Source: an uncultured Sphingobacteriales bacterium (GTDB taxonomy: Bacteria > Bacteroidota > Bacteroidia > Chitinophagales > Chitinophagaceae). Taken from it: a stretch of DNA of 64,000 bases. Numbering within the stretch: position 1 is the stretch's first letter; each line of letters begins with the position of its first letter. A program made the position numbers and the translations under genes. Location of the stretch: contig CALKHN010000089.1 of the NCBI GenBank assembly GCA_937991535.1, positions 1-64,000 on the forward strand, read 5' to 3'. Below are positions 7,824 through 16,320 of the stretch, in pieces. The notes below the pieces were generated by a model. It did no database searches. It was given only the letters and a program-made list of their open reading frames with translations, and was not told the DNA's origin.

Positions 7824-8345
7824 TCACATCACCATAAAATCAGTTTCCGTATCACCCCACAGCAAACTTACTTTTCCGCTTTTATCCACATTAATGGTAA
7901 ACTTTTCGGCAAAAGCCGGGGCCTTTACAGGTTTAACTTTCACTCTTAATGCATCCTTGCTTTCATCGTATTTAAAAGCGCCCCACTGATCCCATGTTTT
8001 ATTGAATATAATCGTCCATTCATTATCGCCTGCAATGGTAAACAAACCATATTTGCCTGCGGGTAAGTCTTTTCCCTCAACTTTTATGTTTTTGTCGGTT
8101 TCGAAAACAGTTGCCTTATTGGCTCCTGTGCGCCATACCTTGCCGGGCATTGGTTCAAGATCCTTGCCAATGCTTCTGCCTTTTACGGAGGGCTGGCTGT
8201 AGTCAATTTTAATAGTAGCGCCGCTGGCTATTTTTGCAGATGCTGTTGCGGGAGGGCTGGCAGGAGTTTTATTGTTCTGCGCGAAAGCCGTACCTGTTGT
8301 TAGCAGCAAAACTGCCACTGCCGGAAACAAGAATAATCTTTTCAT
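7824..8345 (-). CDS. DUF2911 domain protein, exported
   Basis: This 173-residue protein begins with a clear signal peptide (LFLFPAVAVLLLTTGTAFAQ), so it is exported, probably to the periplasm. The rest is a DUF2911 domain, recognised by IKIDYSQPSVKGRSIG near 45-60, a VWRTGANKAT segment and the AGKYGLFTIAGDNEWTIIFNK stretch. The biochemical function of DUF2911 is unknown. The gene is followed by pdxJ upstream on the same strand with a 50-bp gap. Its TGA stop adjoins a TCACCTC-type repeat tract. Confidence 0.9.
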   Translation of the reverse strand: MKRLFLFPAVAVLLLTTGTAFAQNNKTPASPPATASAKIASGATIKIDYSQPSVKGRSIGKDLEPMPGKVWRTGANKATVFETDKNIKVEGKDLPAGKYGLFTIAGDNEWTIIFNKTWDQWGAFKYDESKDALRVKVKPVKAPAFAEKFTINVDKSGKVSLLWGDTETDFMVM

Positions 8346-8395
8346 ATTGTTGTAGTTTTTAATACTAAATTATCTCAATATTCATGCCATCAGTG

Positions 8396-9121
8396 CTATG
8401 CCAGTTGCCGTTTGTACAACTGAATCACATTCTCCAATCCTAAGTAAAGCGCATCGCATATTAAAGCATGACCTATGGAGACCTCATTTACCCACGGAAT
8501 TTGTTGTTTAAAATAACTGAGATTATGCATGTCGAGGTCGTGACCCGCGTTTATACCCAATCCCAGTTCTTTGGCGCGTTGGGCTGCAAACAAGTAAGGG
8601 GCAACAGCACTTTCTTTATCTGTAAGATATTTTTTTGCATATCCCTCCGTATACAATTCTATCCTGTTGGTTCCCGTTGCTGCAGCTCCTTCCACCATTT
8701 CAATAACCGGATCAACAAATATAGATACCCTGATGCCGGCCTGCTGAAAAACATGTATCATCTCTGTTAAATAATCTTTATGCTTTATGGTATCCCATCC
8801 GTGGTCGCTGGTAATTTGTCCAAGGTCATCGGGCACCAATGTTACCTGGTGCGGTTTGGTTTCCAGCACCAGGTCAACAAATTTTTGTTCCCTGCAATTC
8901 CCTTCAATATTGAATTCTGTGCTGATGATTTTTTTTATTTCCCTCACATCACTGTAGCGGATATGTCTTTCATCCGGCCGGGGATGTACCGTTATGCCAT
9001 CGGCGCCAAAACGTTCTATGTCTCTGGCTGCTTTTAGTACATCGGGGTTATTGCCGCCACGGCTGTTTCGCAGCGTGGCTATTTTATTTATGTTTACCGA
9101 AAGTTTGGTGGTATGATGCAT
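8396..9121 (-). CDS. pdxJ: Pyridoxine 5'-phosphate synthase PdxJ
   Basis: PdxJ condenses 1-deoxyxylulose-5-phosphate with 3-amino-2-oxopropyl phosphate to form pyridoxine 5'-phosphate in the DXP-dependent vitamin B6 pathway. The TIM-barrel sequence is typical: KLSVNINKIATLRNSRGG at the N-terminus, the active-site GITVHPRPDERHI, and GINAGHDLD near the C-terminus. I start at the ATG at 9121 (241 residues, the family length), because the longer frame adds 26 residues not found in the family. No pdxA is nearby. A perfect 17-bp palindrome (9155-9171) lies just upstream. Confidence 0.96.
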   Translation of the reverse strand: MHHTTKLSVNINKIATLRNSRGGNNPDVLKAARDIERFGADGITVHPRPDERHIRYSDVREIKKIISTEFNIEGNCREQKFVDLVLETKPHQVTLVPDDLGQITSDHGWDTIKHKDYLTEMIHVFQQAGIRVSIFVDPVIEMVEGAAATGTNRIELYTEGYAKKYLTDKESAVAPYLFAAQRAKELGLGINAGHDLDMHNLSYFKQQIPWVNEVSIGHALICDALYLGLENVIQLYKRQLA

Positions 9122-9154
9122 ATCCAAAATTAAAGCCTTATTTAGTATTATTTT

Positions 9155-9171
9155 ACCGGGTTTAACCCGGT
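9155..9171. promoter_or_regulatory. Perfect 17-bp palindrome between divergent pdxJ and the DUF5690 gene
   Basis: ACCGGGTT-T-AACCCGGT has 8-bp arms and a single central base. It lies 34 bp upstream of the pdxJ start and 50 bp upstream of the divergent membrane-protein start, where an operator would be expected. A small hairpin is the alternative. Confidence 0.45.
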
Positions 9172-9220
9172 TTTCAATATATTTACAAAGACTAAACAAA
9201 AGTTTACTAAAAATTTACGG

Positions 9221-10531
9221 ATGCGATCAATCAAACAACTGCTTACAGGCTCCAGAGTGTTTTTTATTGTGTGGTGTATGGTAGCGGCCTTTGGTACCTA
9301 CTTTTGTATGTATGCTTTCAGAAAACCCTTTAATGCGGGCACTTACGAAGGATTGTCGTTATGGGGAATAAATTATAAGGTGGTACTGATCATTGCGCAG
9401 GTGTTTGGTTATATGATTTCCAAATTCATTGGCATAAAAGTAATATCGGAGCTCAGAGCGGCAAGCCGCACGCAACTCATTATTGGATTAATACTTTTTG
9501 CGGAGATCGCTTTATTGTTTTTTGGATGGGTGCCTCATCCCTATAATTTTATTTTTTTATTCATGAATGGATTGCCGCTGGGGATGATATGGGGCATTGT
9601 ATTCAGCTACCTCGAGGGAAGAAGATTTACGGAAGTGCTCGCTATCGGTCTTAGCGTTAGCCTTATCGTTTCATCGGGCATGTTAAAAACCATTTATTTC
9701 GATGTACGCGAATGGTTACCTGCCGTAACGGAGTTCTGGATGCCTTTTGTAATGGGCTTATTGTTCCTGCCTTTGTTCCTTTTGTTTGTATGGATGTTGT
9801 CTGTTATTCCTGCTCCTTCAGAGGAAGATATGGCCTTGCGTGCCCCGCGGCTGCCCATGACCAATACAGATAAGCGCACGGTATTCCGGCGCTATGGATG
9901 GGGTTTGGTATCCTTTATTATACTCTATACTTTTTTGGCAACCCTGCGCGATTTCAGGGATAATTTTACGGTTGAAATATGGAATGAAGTAGACCCGGGC
10001 TGGGATAAAAATGTATTTACCCAAACAGAGGCCGTTACCAGTATTATAGTACTGGCAGTGATAGGAAGCCTGTCTGCCATTAAGAACAATTTTAAAGGTT
10101 TTTGGGCGGTGAACGGCATTATAGGCGCCGGTTTTATCATAACGGCAATGGCTACCTTCCTGTTTCAAAAGCATATCATTTCTCCGTTCTGGTGGATGCT
10201 GTTACTGGGCACCGGGCTTTTCCTCGCTTATATGCCCATGCAAATCGCATTGTTCGAACGCCTGATCGCTCATTTCCGCATCAGGGCCAACGCGGGCTTT
10301 TTTGTATACATGTGCGATTCCATCGGCTATCTCGGCAGCGTTGTGCTGATGTTGTATAAAGAGTTTTTTATGAAAGAAATGAACTGGTCGGTAGTACTTA
10401 TGAAGTTTACCTACTTCCAGGCCGTTATATCTGTTTTGCTGCTGGCGGCGGCCTGTATATTTTTTTACCGGTCTGCTGTTCGGGTAAGAAAAAATGACCT
10501 GGCCGTTGCGGCAGAACTTCAAAACGCGTAA
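9221..10531 (+). CDS. DUF5690 family multi-pass membrane protein, probable transporter
   Basis: This 436-residue protein has about twelve hydrophobic segments with an MFS-like layout, including a conserved opening FGTYFCMYAFRKPFNAGTYE. It matches the DUF5690 family. In Bacteroidota this family is known from genomes with aminoethylphosphonate genes, and here it lies 26 bp upstream of phnW, so it may import 2-aminoethylphosphonate or a related compound; that role is inferred from position only. The start at 9221 precedes the first membrane segment directly. It is divergent from pdxJ across a 99-bp promoter region. Confidence 0.8.
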   Translation: MRSIKQLLTGSRVFFIVWCMVAAFGTYFCMYAFRKPFNAGTYEGLSLWGINYKVVLIIAQVFGYMISKFIGIKVISELRAASRTQLIIGLILFAEIALLFFGWVPHPYNFIFLFMNGLPLGMIWGIVFSYLEGRRFTEVLAIGLSVSLIVSSGMLKTIYFDVREWLPAVTEFWMPFVMGLLFLPLFLLFVWMLSVIPAPSEEDMALRAPRLPMTNTDKRTVFRRYGWGLVSFIILYTFLATLRDFRDNFTVEIWNEVDPGWDKNVFTQTEAVTSIIVLAVIGSLSAIKNNFKGFWAVNGIIGAGFIITAMATFLFQKHIISPFWWMLLLGTGLFLAYMPMQIALFERLIAHFRIRANAGFFVYMCDSIGYLGSVVLMLYKEFFMKEMNWSVVLMKFTYFQAVISVLLLAAACIFFYRSAVRVRKNDLAVAAELQNA

Positions 10532-10557
10532 ATGCATCACTATTAATATTATTATTT

Positions 10558-11667
10558 ATGTCTGTTAGGTCTTTGTTATTTACCCCTGGTCCCTTATCTA
10601 CTTCCTTAACCGTAAAAGAAGCGATGTTGAAAGATATGGGTTCCCGCGATCATGTATTTATAAACGCGGTGAAAGATATCCGCAATGGTTTACTGCAACT
10701 CGCCCATGTTGGTAAGGAAGATGGTTATGAATGCGTGATCATCCAGGGGTCCGGTACTTTTGCCGTGGAAAGTGTAATCAGCAGTGTGGTGGGAGAAAAA
10801 GACAAACTGCTGGTACTGGCCAACGGCGCTTACGGCGAAAGAATTGTAAAAATGGCAGTGATTCACCGGCTGAACCATGAAGTGCTGCGCTTTGATGAGG
10901 ATGCTGTAGTAACGCCGGAAGCAACGGAAGCCTTTTTAAAAGACCATCCCGGCATCACACATGTTGCCTGTATTCACAGTGAAACCACCACGGGTTTGTT
11001 TAACCCTGTAGCGGAAATTGGCGCGGTTTGTAAAAAGTACGGCAAAATATTTATAGTAGATGCTATGAGCAGCTTTGGCGGTGTTGCAATGGATATGAAA
11101 TCCATGCAAATTGATTTTCTCGTTTCTTCTTCCAATAAATGCATTGAGGGCGTTCCGGGTTTTGCATTTGCGTTATGCAAACGCAGTGAACTGGAGAAAG
11201 CAAAAGGGCAGGCACGCAGCCTGAGCCTTGATTTATACGACCAGTGGGCGGGGCTGGAAGCCAGCGGGCAATTCCGTTTTACACCACCCACTTTAAGTCT
11301 TATGGCTTTCCGGCAGGCCATGAAAGAACTGGAAGAAGAAGGGGGTATCCCGGCCCGTGAGCTAAGGTATAAGTCCAATAAACAAACACTTGATGAGGGA
11401 ATGACTGCACTCGGATTTAAACAGTACCTCAAACCGGGGATACAGGGGCATATCATTTCTTCTTTTTTATACCCTTCGGATACTGGTTTTAACTTTGAAC
11501 GTTTTTATGAGAAGCTGAACAAAAGAGGGTTTGTTATTTACCCCGGAAAGCTCAGCAGGGCCAATGCTTTTCGCATTGGTAATATCGGTCAAATTTTTCC
11601 GGATGATGTAAAAGCATTGCTGATTGCTATTGAGGAAGTGTTGAAGGAAGAGCGTTTGAAAATGTGA
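10558..11667 (+). CDS. phnW: 2-aminoethylphosphonate-pyruvate transaminase PhnW
   Basis: PhnW transfers the amino group of 2-aminoethylphosphonate to pyruvate, giving phosphonoacetaldehyde and alanine. The 369-residue PLP enzyme shows the family opening LLFTPGPLSTSLTVKEAM, the MGSRDHVF segment, VDAMSSFGG, and the PLP lysine in SSSNKCIEGVPG. It is probably co-transcribed with the DUF5690 gene. The next enzyme, phosphonoacetaldehyde hydrolase PhnX (or PhnY/PhnA), is not in the window. The last codons and stop (TTGAAAATGTGAAAATGG) are themselves a short tandem repeat, followed by a REP-like hairpin. Confidence 0.93.
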   Translation: MSVRSLLFTPGPLSTSLTVKEAMLKDMGSRDHVFINAVKDIRNGLLQLAHVGKEDGYECVIIQGSGTFAVESVISSVVGEKDKLLVLANGAYGERIVKMAVIHRLNHEVLRFDEDAVVTPEATEAFLKDHPGITHVACIHSETTTGLFNPVAEIGAVCKKYGKIFIVDAMSSFGGVAMDMKSMQIDFLVSSSNKCIEGVPGFAFALCKRSELEKAKGQARSLSLDLYDQWAGLEASGQFRFTPPTLSLMAFRQAMKELEEEGGIPARELRYKSNKQTLDEGMTALGFKQYLKPGIQGHIISSFLYPSDTGFNFERFYEKLNKRGFVIYPGKLSRANAFRIGNIGQIFPDDVKALLIAIEEVLKEERLKM

Positions 11668-11674
11668 AAATGGG

Positions 11675-11725
11675 AACCTGTCAGGACTGCCGCGCTGCTT
11701 CGAAGTTGAGCAGTCCTAACAGGTT
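11675..11725. repeat. REP-like hairpin AACCTGTCAGGACTGC...GCAGTCCTAACAGGTT
   Basis: The 16-nt arms pair with one mismatch around a 19-nt loop. The right half (AGTCCTAACAGGTTT) recurs at 37339-37353, just after the arginase-like gene. It could act as a transcript end signal for phnW; no T-tract is present. Confidence 0.6.
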
Positions 11726-11751
11726 TGGGTCGCGGGTGTGAAAACGCCCGT

Positions 11752-11786
11752 TCAAATTTTAAATCTCAAATCTCAAATTTAAAAAA
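11752..11786. repeat. Short-period TCAAATT/TCAAATC repeat tract before the dehydratase gene
   Basis: Degenerate units TCAAATTTTAAA, TCTCAAA and TCTCAAATTT run together just upstream of the dehydratase. The same family occurs at 13530-13560, 24405-24457 and 39123-39150. Confidence 0.65.
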
Positions 11787-11816
11787 GCCATACCTTTAAA
11801 AAAAGGATTGTTTATC

Positions 11817-13529
11817 ATGAAAAATGAACTGCGCAGCCGCGGCTGGTTTGGAAAAACAGGTAAAGATGGTTTTATATACCGTGCTTGGATGAAAAACCAG
11901 GGCATTCCTTCTTATGAATTTGAAGGGAAGCCTGTTATCGGTATTTGCAATACCTGGTCTGAGTTAACACCCTGCAATGCCCATTTCAGGGAACTGGCCG
12001 AATCTGTAAAAAGAGGTATATCCGAAGCCGGCGGTTTCCCGGTCGAATTTCCGGTGATGTCCCTGGGTGAAACGCTGATCAAACCCACGGCTATGCTTTA
12101 CCGTAACCTCGCCAGCATGGACGTGGAAGAATCCATCCGCGCCAACCCGATGGACGGCGTGGTATTGCTCTGTGGTTGCGATAAAACAACACCTTCCTTA
12201 GTGATGGGCGCGTGCAGTGTAAATTTACCAACACTGGTGGTTTCCGGTGGTCCCATGCTCACGGGCAAATATAAGGGCAAGGATATAGGCACAAGCGATA
12301 TCTGGCGTTTCAGCGAAGCCGTACGGTCGGGCGCTATGTCTCAGGAAGAACTGAGCGTTGCGGAAGCCTGCATGTGCAGGAGCCGGGGGCATTGTGCTGT
12401 AATGGGCACCGCCTCTACAATGGCCTGCATGGTAGAATCGCTGGGCTTATCGCTGCCGGGTAATGCCGCTATTCCGGCAGCCGATTCCCGCAGAAAAGTG
12501 CTGGCACAAATGTCAGGGATCCGTATTGTGGAAATGGTAAAAGAAAACCTGAAGCTATCGGATATCCTCACCCGAAAAGCATTTGAGAATTCCATCCGGG
12601 TAAATGCCGCTATAGGAGGCTCTACCAACTTTGTATTGCATTTATTGGCCATAGCCGGAAGAATAGGTGTTGAGCTTTCCATTGAAGATTTTGATGTTCA
12701 TTCCAATGGCATACCACTCATCGCCAATTTGCAGCCTTCGGGAAAATATTTCATGGAAGATCTGTACTATGCCGGAGGATTACCGGCGGTGATGAAGGAA
12801 ATGGAAGACATGCTGCATAAAGATTGCATTACTGTAAATGGTAAAACGGTAGCCGAAAATTTTTCAGACGCGGAGTGCTACGACAGGGAAGTGATTTCCA
12901 CCAGTACTGAACCCTTCAATGAAATATCGGGTATAGTGGTGCTCAAAGGAAATGTTTGTGAAAAGGGCGCGGTGCTGAAACCTTCGGCTGCCAGCGCTCA
13001 TTTGCTGAAGCATACAGGCAGAGCAGTAGTGTTTGAAGATATTGAAGATTATAAGAACAGGATTGATGATCCCGAATTAGACATTGATGAAACCTGCGTA
13101 ATGGTGCTTAAAAACGTAGGCCCGGCGGGTTACCCGGGTATGCCCGAAGTGGGTAATATGGGTATGCCGGGAAAATTACTGGCAAAAGGTGTTACGGATA
13201 TGGTTCGTATTTCCGACGGCAGGATGAGTGGAACAGGCTTTGGAACAGTAGTGCTGCATGTGTCGCCCGAAGCTGCTGTGGGAGGTAATCTTTCGCTTAT
13301 TCAAAACGGTGATATGATTACACTTGATGTGGAGAGGCGGATATTGCATGTAGATATTACAGATGAAGCATTGGAAAAAAGGAGGGCGCAAAAGATACAA
13401 CAACCTTCCCCTTACAGCCGCGGATATGTAAACCTCTATGTGCAACATGTGGAGCAGGCACACCTGGGCGCAGATTTTGATTTTCTCAGGGGCTCATCGG
13501 GCAGTGAAGTAACAAGGGATTCGCATTAA
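11817..13529 (+). CDS. IlvD/Edd family dehydratase of the sugar-acid (L-arabinonate/pentonate) type
   Basis: The 570-residue enzyme belongs to the Fe-S dehydratases that include dihydroxy-acid dehydratase. Three cluster cysteines are visible: Cys53 in NTWSELTPCNAH, Cys121 in CGCDKTTPS and Cys193 in RGHCAVMGTAS. Their spacing closely matches the [2Fe-2S] L-arabinonate dehydratase type rather than classical IlvD. The serine-containing RISDGRMSGTGFG motif is present near the C-terminus. A downstream SDR dehydrogenase, 38 bp away, supports a sugar or sugar-acid oxidative pathway. I use the ATG at 11817; a TTG three codons earlier is possible. The exact substrate is unknown. Confidence 0.85.
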   Translation: MKNELRSRGWFGKTGKDGFIYRAWMKNQGIPSYEFEGKPVIGICNTWSELTPCNAHFRELAESVKRGISEAGGFPVEFPVMSLGETLIKPTAMLYRNLASMDVEESIRANPMDGVVLLCGCDKTTPSLVMGACSVNLPTLVVSGGPMLTGKYKGKDIGTSDIWRFSEAVRSGAMSQEELSVAEACMCRSRGHCAVMGTASTMACMVESLGLSLPGNAAIPAADSRRKVLAQMSGIRIVEMVKENLKLSDILTRKAFENSIRVNAAIGGSTNFVLHLLAIAGRIGVELSIEDFDVHSNGIPLIANLQPSGKYFMEDLYYAGGLPAVMKEMEDMLHKDCITVNGKTVAENFSDAECYDREVISTSTEPFNEISGIVVLKGNVCEKGAVLKPSAASAHLLKHTGRAVVFEDIEDYKNRIDDPELDIDETCVMVLKNVGPAGYPGMPEVGNMGMPGKLLAKGVTDMVRISDGRMSGTGFGTVVLHVSPEAAVGGNLSLIQNGDMITLDVERRILHVDITDEALEKRRAQKIQQPSPYSRGYVNLYVQHVEQAHLGADFDFLRGSSGSEVTRDSH

Positions 13530-13567
13530 ATTTGAAATTTAAGATCTAAGTTTGAAAATAGTTTGGT

Positions 13568-14341
13568 ATGTATGATCCTTTAAAAGTATTTAGTGAACAG
13601 GTTGCCATTGTAACAGGCGCCGGTCAGGGTATTGGTTTTGAAATTGCAAGGCAGTTGGCCGCACAGGGTGCATCGGTTGTACTGAATGATATAGATGAAA
13701 AATTAGCAACCGAAGCCGCTGCTGCTATTGCTAAGGAAGGCGGGTCCTGTATAGCATTTCCGGGCGATTCATCATCCCCCGACTTTATTACCTCAATGGT
13801 TAACGAAACAGCAGCACAATTTGGCAAACTCACCATTGCCATTGCCAATGCCGGCATCACTTTGTTCGGCGACTTCCTGGACTATCCTCCCGACTCATTG
13901 TATAAAGTAATGCAGTTAAACCTTGGCGGCAGTTTTTTGCTGGCACAGGCTACAACGAAACAAATCATACAACAGGGTGGCGGTGGAAGCATCTTATTCA
14001 TGTCATCGGTAACCGGCCACCAGGCGCATAAAAAACTGGCAGCCTATGGCATGACCAAAGCAGCCCTTGAAATGTTGGCCAAGACGCTTGTAGTGGAGCT
14101 TTCTGAGCATAATATTTCGGTCAATGCTATAGCGCCGGGCGCCACCATAACAGAACGAACAAGCGATGATCCCGAATACGTGCCTGTATGGAGCCGTATT
14201 ACGCCCATGGGACGGCCGGCACAGGTACAGGATATTGCCAATGCGGCTTTGTTTCTTGTATCTCCTGCATCGCGCCATATAACCGGTCAAAGCCTGGTAG
14301 TGGATGGTGGCTGGACTTCAGTAAGCCCTTCTCCATATTAG
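13568..14341 (+). CDS. SDR family NAD(P)-dependent oxidoreductase
   Basis: This is a classical short-chain dehydrogenase of 257 residues. It has the cofactor loop TGAGQGIG (16-23), IANAGIT (92-98), a serine in the FMSSVTG segment, and the catalytic pair Tyr160/Lys164 in YGMTK. The C-terminal GQSLVVDGGWT is standard. It follows the sugar-acid dehydratase by 38 bp and is probably in the same transcript, so it likely oxidises a sugar, sugar acid or keto-acid intermediate. The substrate cannot be read from the sequence. A GTAGTTAGGTATCAG-type tract begins at its stop codon. Confidence 0.88.
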   Translation: MYDPLKVFSEQVAIVTGAGQGIGFEIARQLAAQGASVVLNDIDEKLATEAAAAIAKEGGSCIAFPGDSSSPDFITSMVNETAAQFGKLTIAIANAGITLFGDFLDYPPDSLYKVMQLNLGGSFLLAQATTKQIIQQGGGGSILFMSSVTGHQAHKKLAAYGMTKAALEMLAKTLVVELSEHNISVNAIAPGATITERTSDDPEYVPVWSRITPMGRPAQVQDIANAALFLVSPASRHITGQSLVVDGGWTSVSPSPY

Positions 14342-14411
14342 GTAGTTAGGTATCAGTCATCAGGTATCAGGCATGAGGTGTAAGGTGGGGATACTTACCA
14401 CTTACCACTTA

Positions 14412-15197
14412 CTATATGCTTCCCGTTCTTCCCCCATCCACCGGAATGCTTGTTCCATTTACATAGGAAGCTGCAGGCGAAGCGAGAAAGGCGGCAACAT
14501 TCGCTATTTCTTCGGGTAGGCCAAACCGTTTGAGCGGGATTTTATCCGTCATTTCTTTTTCTGCCATTTCCCTGCTGGTATTTTTCTTTTTTACTGTTTC
14601 ATCTATTAGGCTGTTGAGCCGGTCTGTTTGGGTAGAACCGGGTAATACATTATTTACGGTAATGTTATATTGTGCCACTTCATTGGACAATGTTTTGGCC
14701 CAGGCCGCTACCGCCGCGCGTATGGTATTGGATACGCCGAGATTGTGCAATGGAATTTTTACTGAGGTGGAGATGATGTTTATAATCCGGCCATACCCTT
14801 CTTTTTTCATTCCGGGTAAAACACATTGCGCCAGCAATTGATTATTGATAAGGTGCTGGCGAAAGGCATTTTCAAACGCGTTCGCTGAAGCTTCAGCAAG
14901 AGATCCGGGAGGTGGACCGCCGGTATTATTGATGAGGATGTGAATGTTTGTTTTTGAAACTACGGTCTCAATAGCGTCTTTTACCGCAGCAGGCTCAGAA
15001 AAATCGGCCACACGATAACCATGTTCCTGCCCGTTGTTACGGGGCAAACGATGTACGATTTCCTTTAGTGTCATTTCATTTCGTGCAAATAAAATGCAAT
15101 TTGCTCCCAGCAGAGCCAGTTCCTTTGCTATTGCCAGCCCGATACCACGCGTACTGCCGCAAACAACTGCGTTCTTACCTTTAAGGGATAACTCCAT
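14412..15197 (-). CDS. Atypical SDR protein lacking the YxxxK catalytic pair
   Basis: This 261-residue Rossmann protein has an SDR fold: cofactor loop GSTRGIG (14-20), LINNTGGPPPG (88-98), STS at 143-145 and a C-terminal GTSIPVDGGRTGSI. At the place of the usual Tyr-x-x-x-Lys it reads Ser156-Asn-Thr-Ile-Arg160, so both catalytic residues are replaced. This matches a known group of beta-ketoacyl-ACP-reductase-like SDRs with an imperfect catalytic tetrad. Whether it is an active reductase is open. It converges on the sugar-acid SDR gene and is divergent from the polysaccharide deacetylase gene. Its TAG stop lies in a TAAGTGG-type tract. Confidence 0.85.
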   Translation of the reverse strand: MELSLKGKNAVVCGSTRGIGLAIAKELALLGANCILFARNEMTLKEIVHRLPRNNGQEHGYRVADFSEPAAVKDAIETVVSKTNIHILINNTGGPPPGSLAEASANAFENAFRQHLINNQLLAQCVLPGMKKEGYGRIINIISTSVKIPLHNLGVSNTIRAAVAAWAKTLSNEVAQYNITVNNVLPGSTQTDRLNSLIDETVKKKNTSREMAEKEMTDKIPLKRFGLPEEIANVAAFLASPAASYVNGTSIPVDGGRTGSI

Positions 15198-15271
15198 TTC
15201 TCCTTATTTTATCCGGCAAAAGTAAGTCAGATCACCGGCTTTCCTCTCACGCCGGATTACAGCAATGAACA

Positions 15272-15295
15272 TAAATATTCCTTTGCGAATATTTA
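15272..15295. promoter_or_regulatory. Perfect inverted repeat in a divergent promoter (TAAATATTC-N6-GAATATTTA)
   Basis: The 9-bp arms are perfectly complementary around the spacer CTTTGC. The site lies 75 bp from the atypical SDR start and 143 bp from the polysaccharide deacetylase start, so it could be an operator for either gene. Confidence 0.45.
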
Positions 15296-15437
15296 ATCAC
15301 GAAGAATAGCTTTAGCTTTGTGCGGCAAAATACAGGATTGGCGGTTTTTGTTTCATCATTCACAAACATCCCAGGAATTTTATCGTTAACCTGCACCTTT
15401 TGTATACCTTTTTATCATCATTATCGTTAAGGGAAAT

Positions 15438-16283
15438 ATGAAAAACGTTTCTTTACTTTCTGTTGGAATTTTGGTGTTCCTGCAATGTGCCTGTCAGCAA
15501 AAAACACCGCTTACGCCAGAACCGGTAGCTCCCAATACCACCATGATCCAGTCCGTTGTTGCTGAAAGTCCTGTAGCAAATGCGGCAACAATAATGTCGC
15601 GCCCCGAAGTGCCGGTATTGTGTTATCACCAGATCAGGGAATGGCGGGGAAATGAATCCAGAGGTGTAAAGGATGTGGTAGTGCCTCCCGCCATGTTTAA
15701 AAGCCAGTTGCAGTTATTGGCCGATAGTGGGTACCAGACTGTGTTGCCGGATGATTTATATGCTTACCTCACCACCGGAAAGCCATTGCCGGCGAAACCC
15801 ATTATGCTCACTTACGATGACGGCGACCACGATCAGTATGCCATTGCAGCACCGGAAATGAAGAAACATGGATTTAAAGGGGTGTTTTTTATCATGACGG
15901 TTTCTTTGGGACGATCTATATACATGAACAGGGCTCAGGTTAAGGAATTGTCCGACGAGGGTCATGTAATTGCCTCGCACACCTGGGATCATAAAAATGT
16001 AAAACAATATAAAGAAGGTGACTGGGAAACGCAGATTGTTAAGCCTGCCCGGCAACTGGAAGAAATTACCGGCAAACCCGTTCAATATTTTGCTTATCCT
16101 TTTGGTGTATGGAACAGGGAAGCCATACCGGAACTGAAAAAACATAACGTAAAAGCGGCTTTTCAATTGTCAACCAAACGCGATTCAACCGAACCATTGT
16201 ATACCATCCGGCGTATGATCGTTCCGGGCGACTGGAGCGCTCCAACCATGTACCGGGCAATGAAGAGAACATTTAAAGGATAA
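15438..16283 (+). CDS. Polysaccharide deacetylase (NodB homology), lipoprotein
   Basis: The 281-residue protein starts with a lipoprotein signal ending in FLQCAC (Cys19), then a linker, then a carbohydrate esterase 4 (NodB) domain. The motif 1 segment MLTYDDGDHDQY carries the catalytic base and metal-binding Asp pair, and SDEGHVIASHTWDHKNV carries the motif 2 His ligands (HTWDH). FAYPFGVWN corresponds to motif 3. It probably removes acetyl groups from a cell-wall or extracellular polysaccharide in the periplasm or at the outer membrane. A purine-rich AAGGGAAAT precedes the ATG. A second lipoprotein gene follows 37 bp later. Confidence 0.88.
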   Translation: MKNVSLLSVGILVFLQCACQQKTPLTPEPVAPNTTMIQSVVAESPVANAATIMSRPEVPVLCYHQIREWRGNESRGVKDVVVPPAMFKSQLQLLADSGYQTVLPDDLYAYLTTGKPLPAKPIMLTYDDGDHDQYAIAAPEMKKHGFKGVFFIMTVSLGRSIYMNRAQVKELSDEGHVIASHTWDHKNVKQYKEGDWETQIVKPARQLEEITGKPVQYFAYPFGVWNREAIPELKKHNVKAAFQLSTKRDSTEPLYTIRRMIVPGDWSAPTMYRAMKRTFKG

Positions 16284-16296
16284 CGATCTTTTTCAG

Positions 16297-16304
16297 TAGG
16301 TTTG
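16297..16304 (+). promoter_or_regulatory. Bacteroidota -7 promoter box for the DUF3347 gene
   Basis: TAGGTTTG matches TAnnTTTG exactly and ends 16 nt before the ATG at 16321. A TTTA at 16272-16275 is a possible weak -33 element. It suggests the lipoprotein gene is transcribed separately from the deacetylase. Confidence 0.5.
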
Positions 16305-16320
16305 TGGAAAATTATATTCG

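Noticed and set aside
10974..11456. Minus-strand frame of 160 codons opposite phnW
   Set aside because: Antisense shadow of a well-supported enzyme gene; serine- and leucine-rich, no domain.
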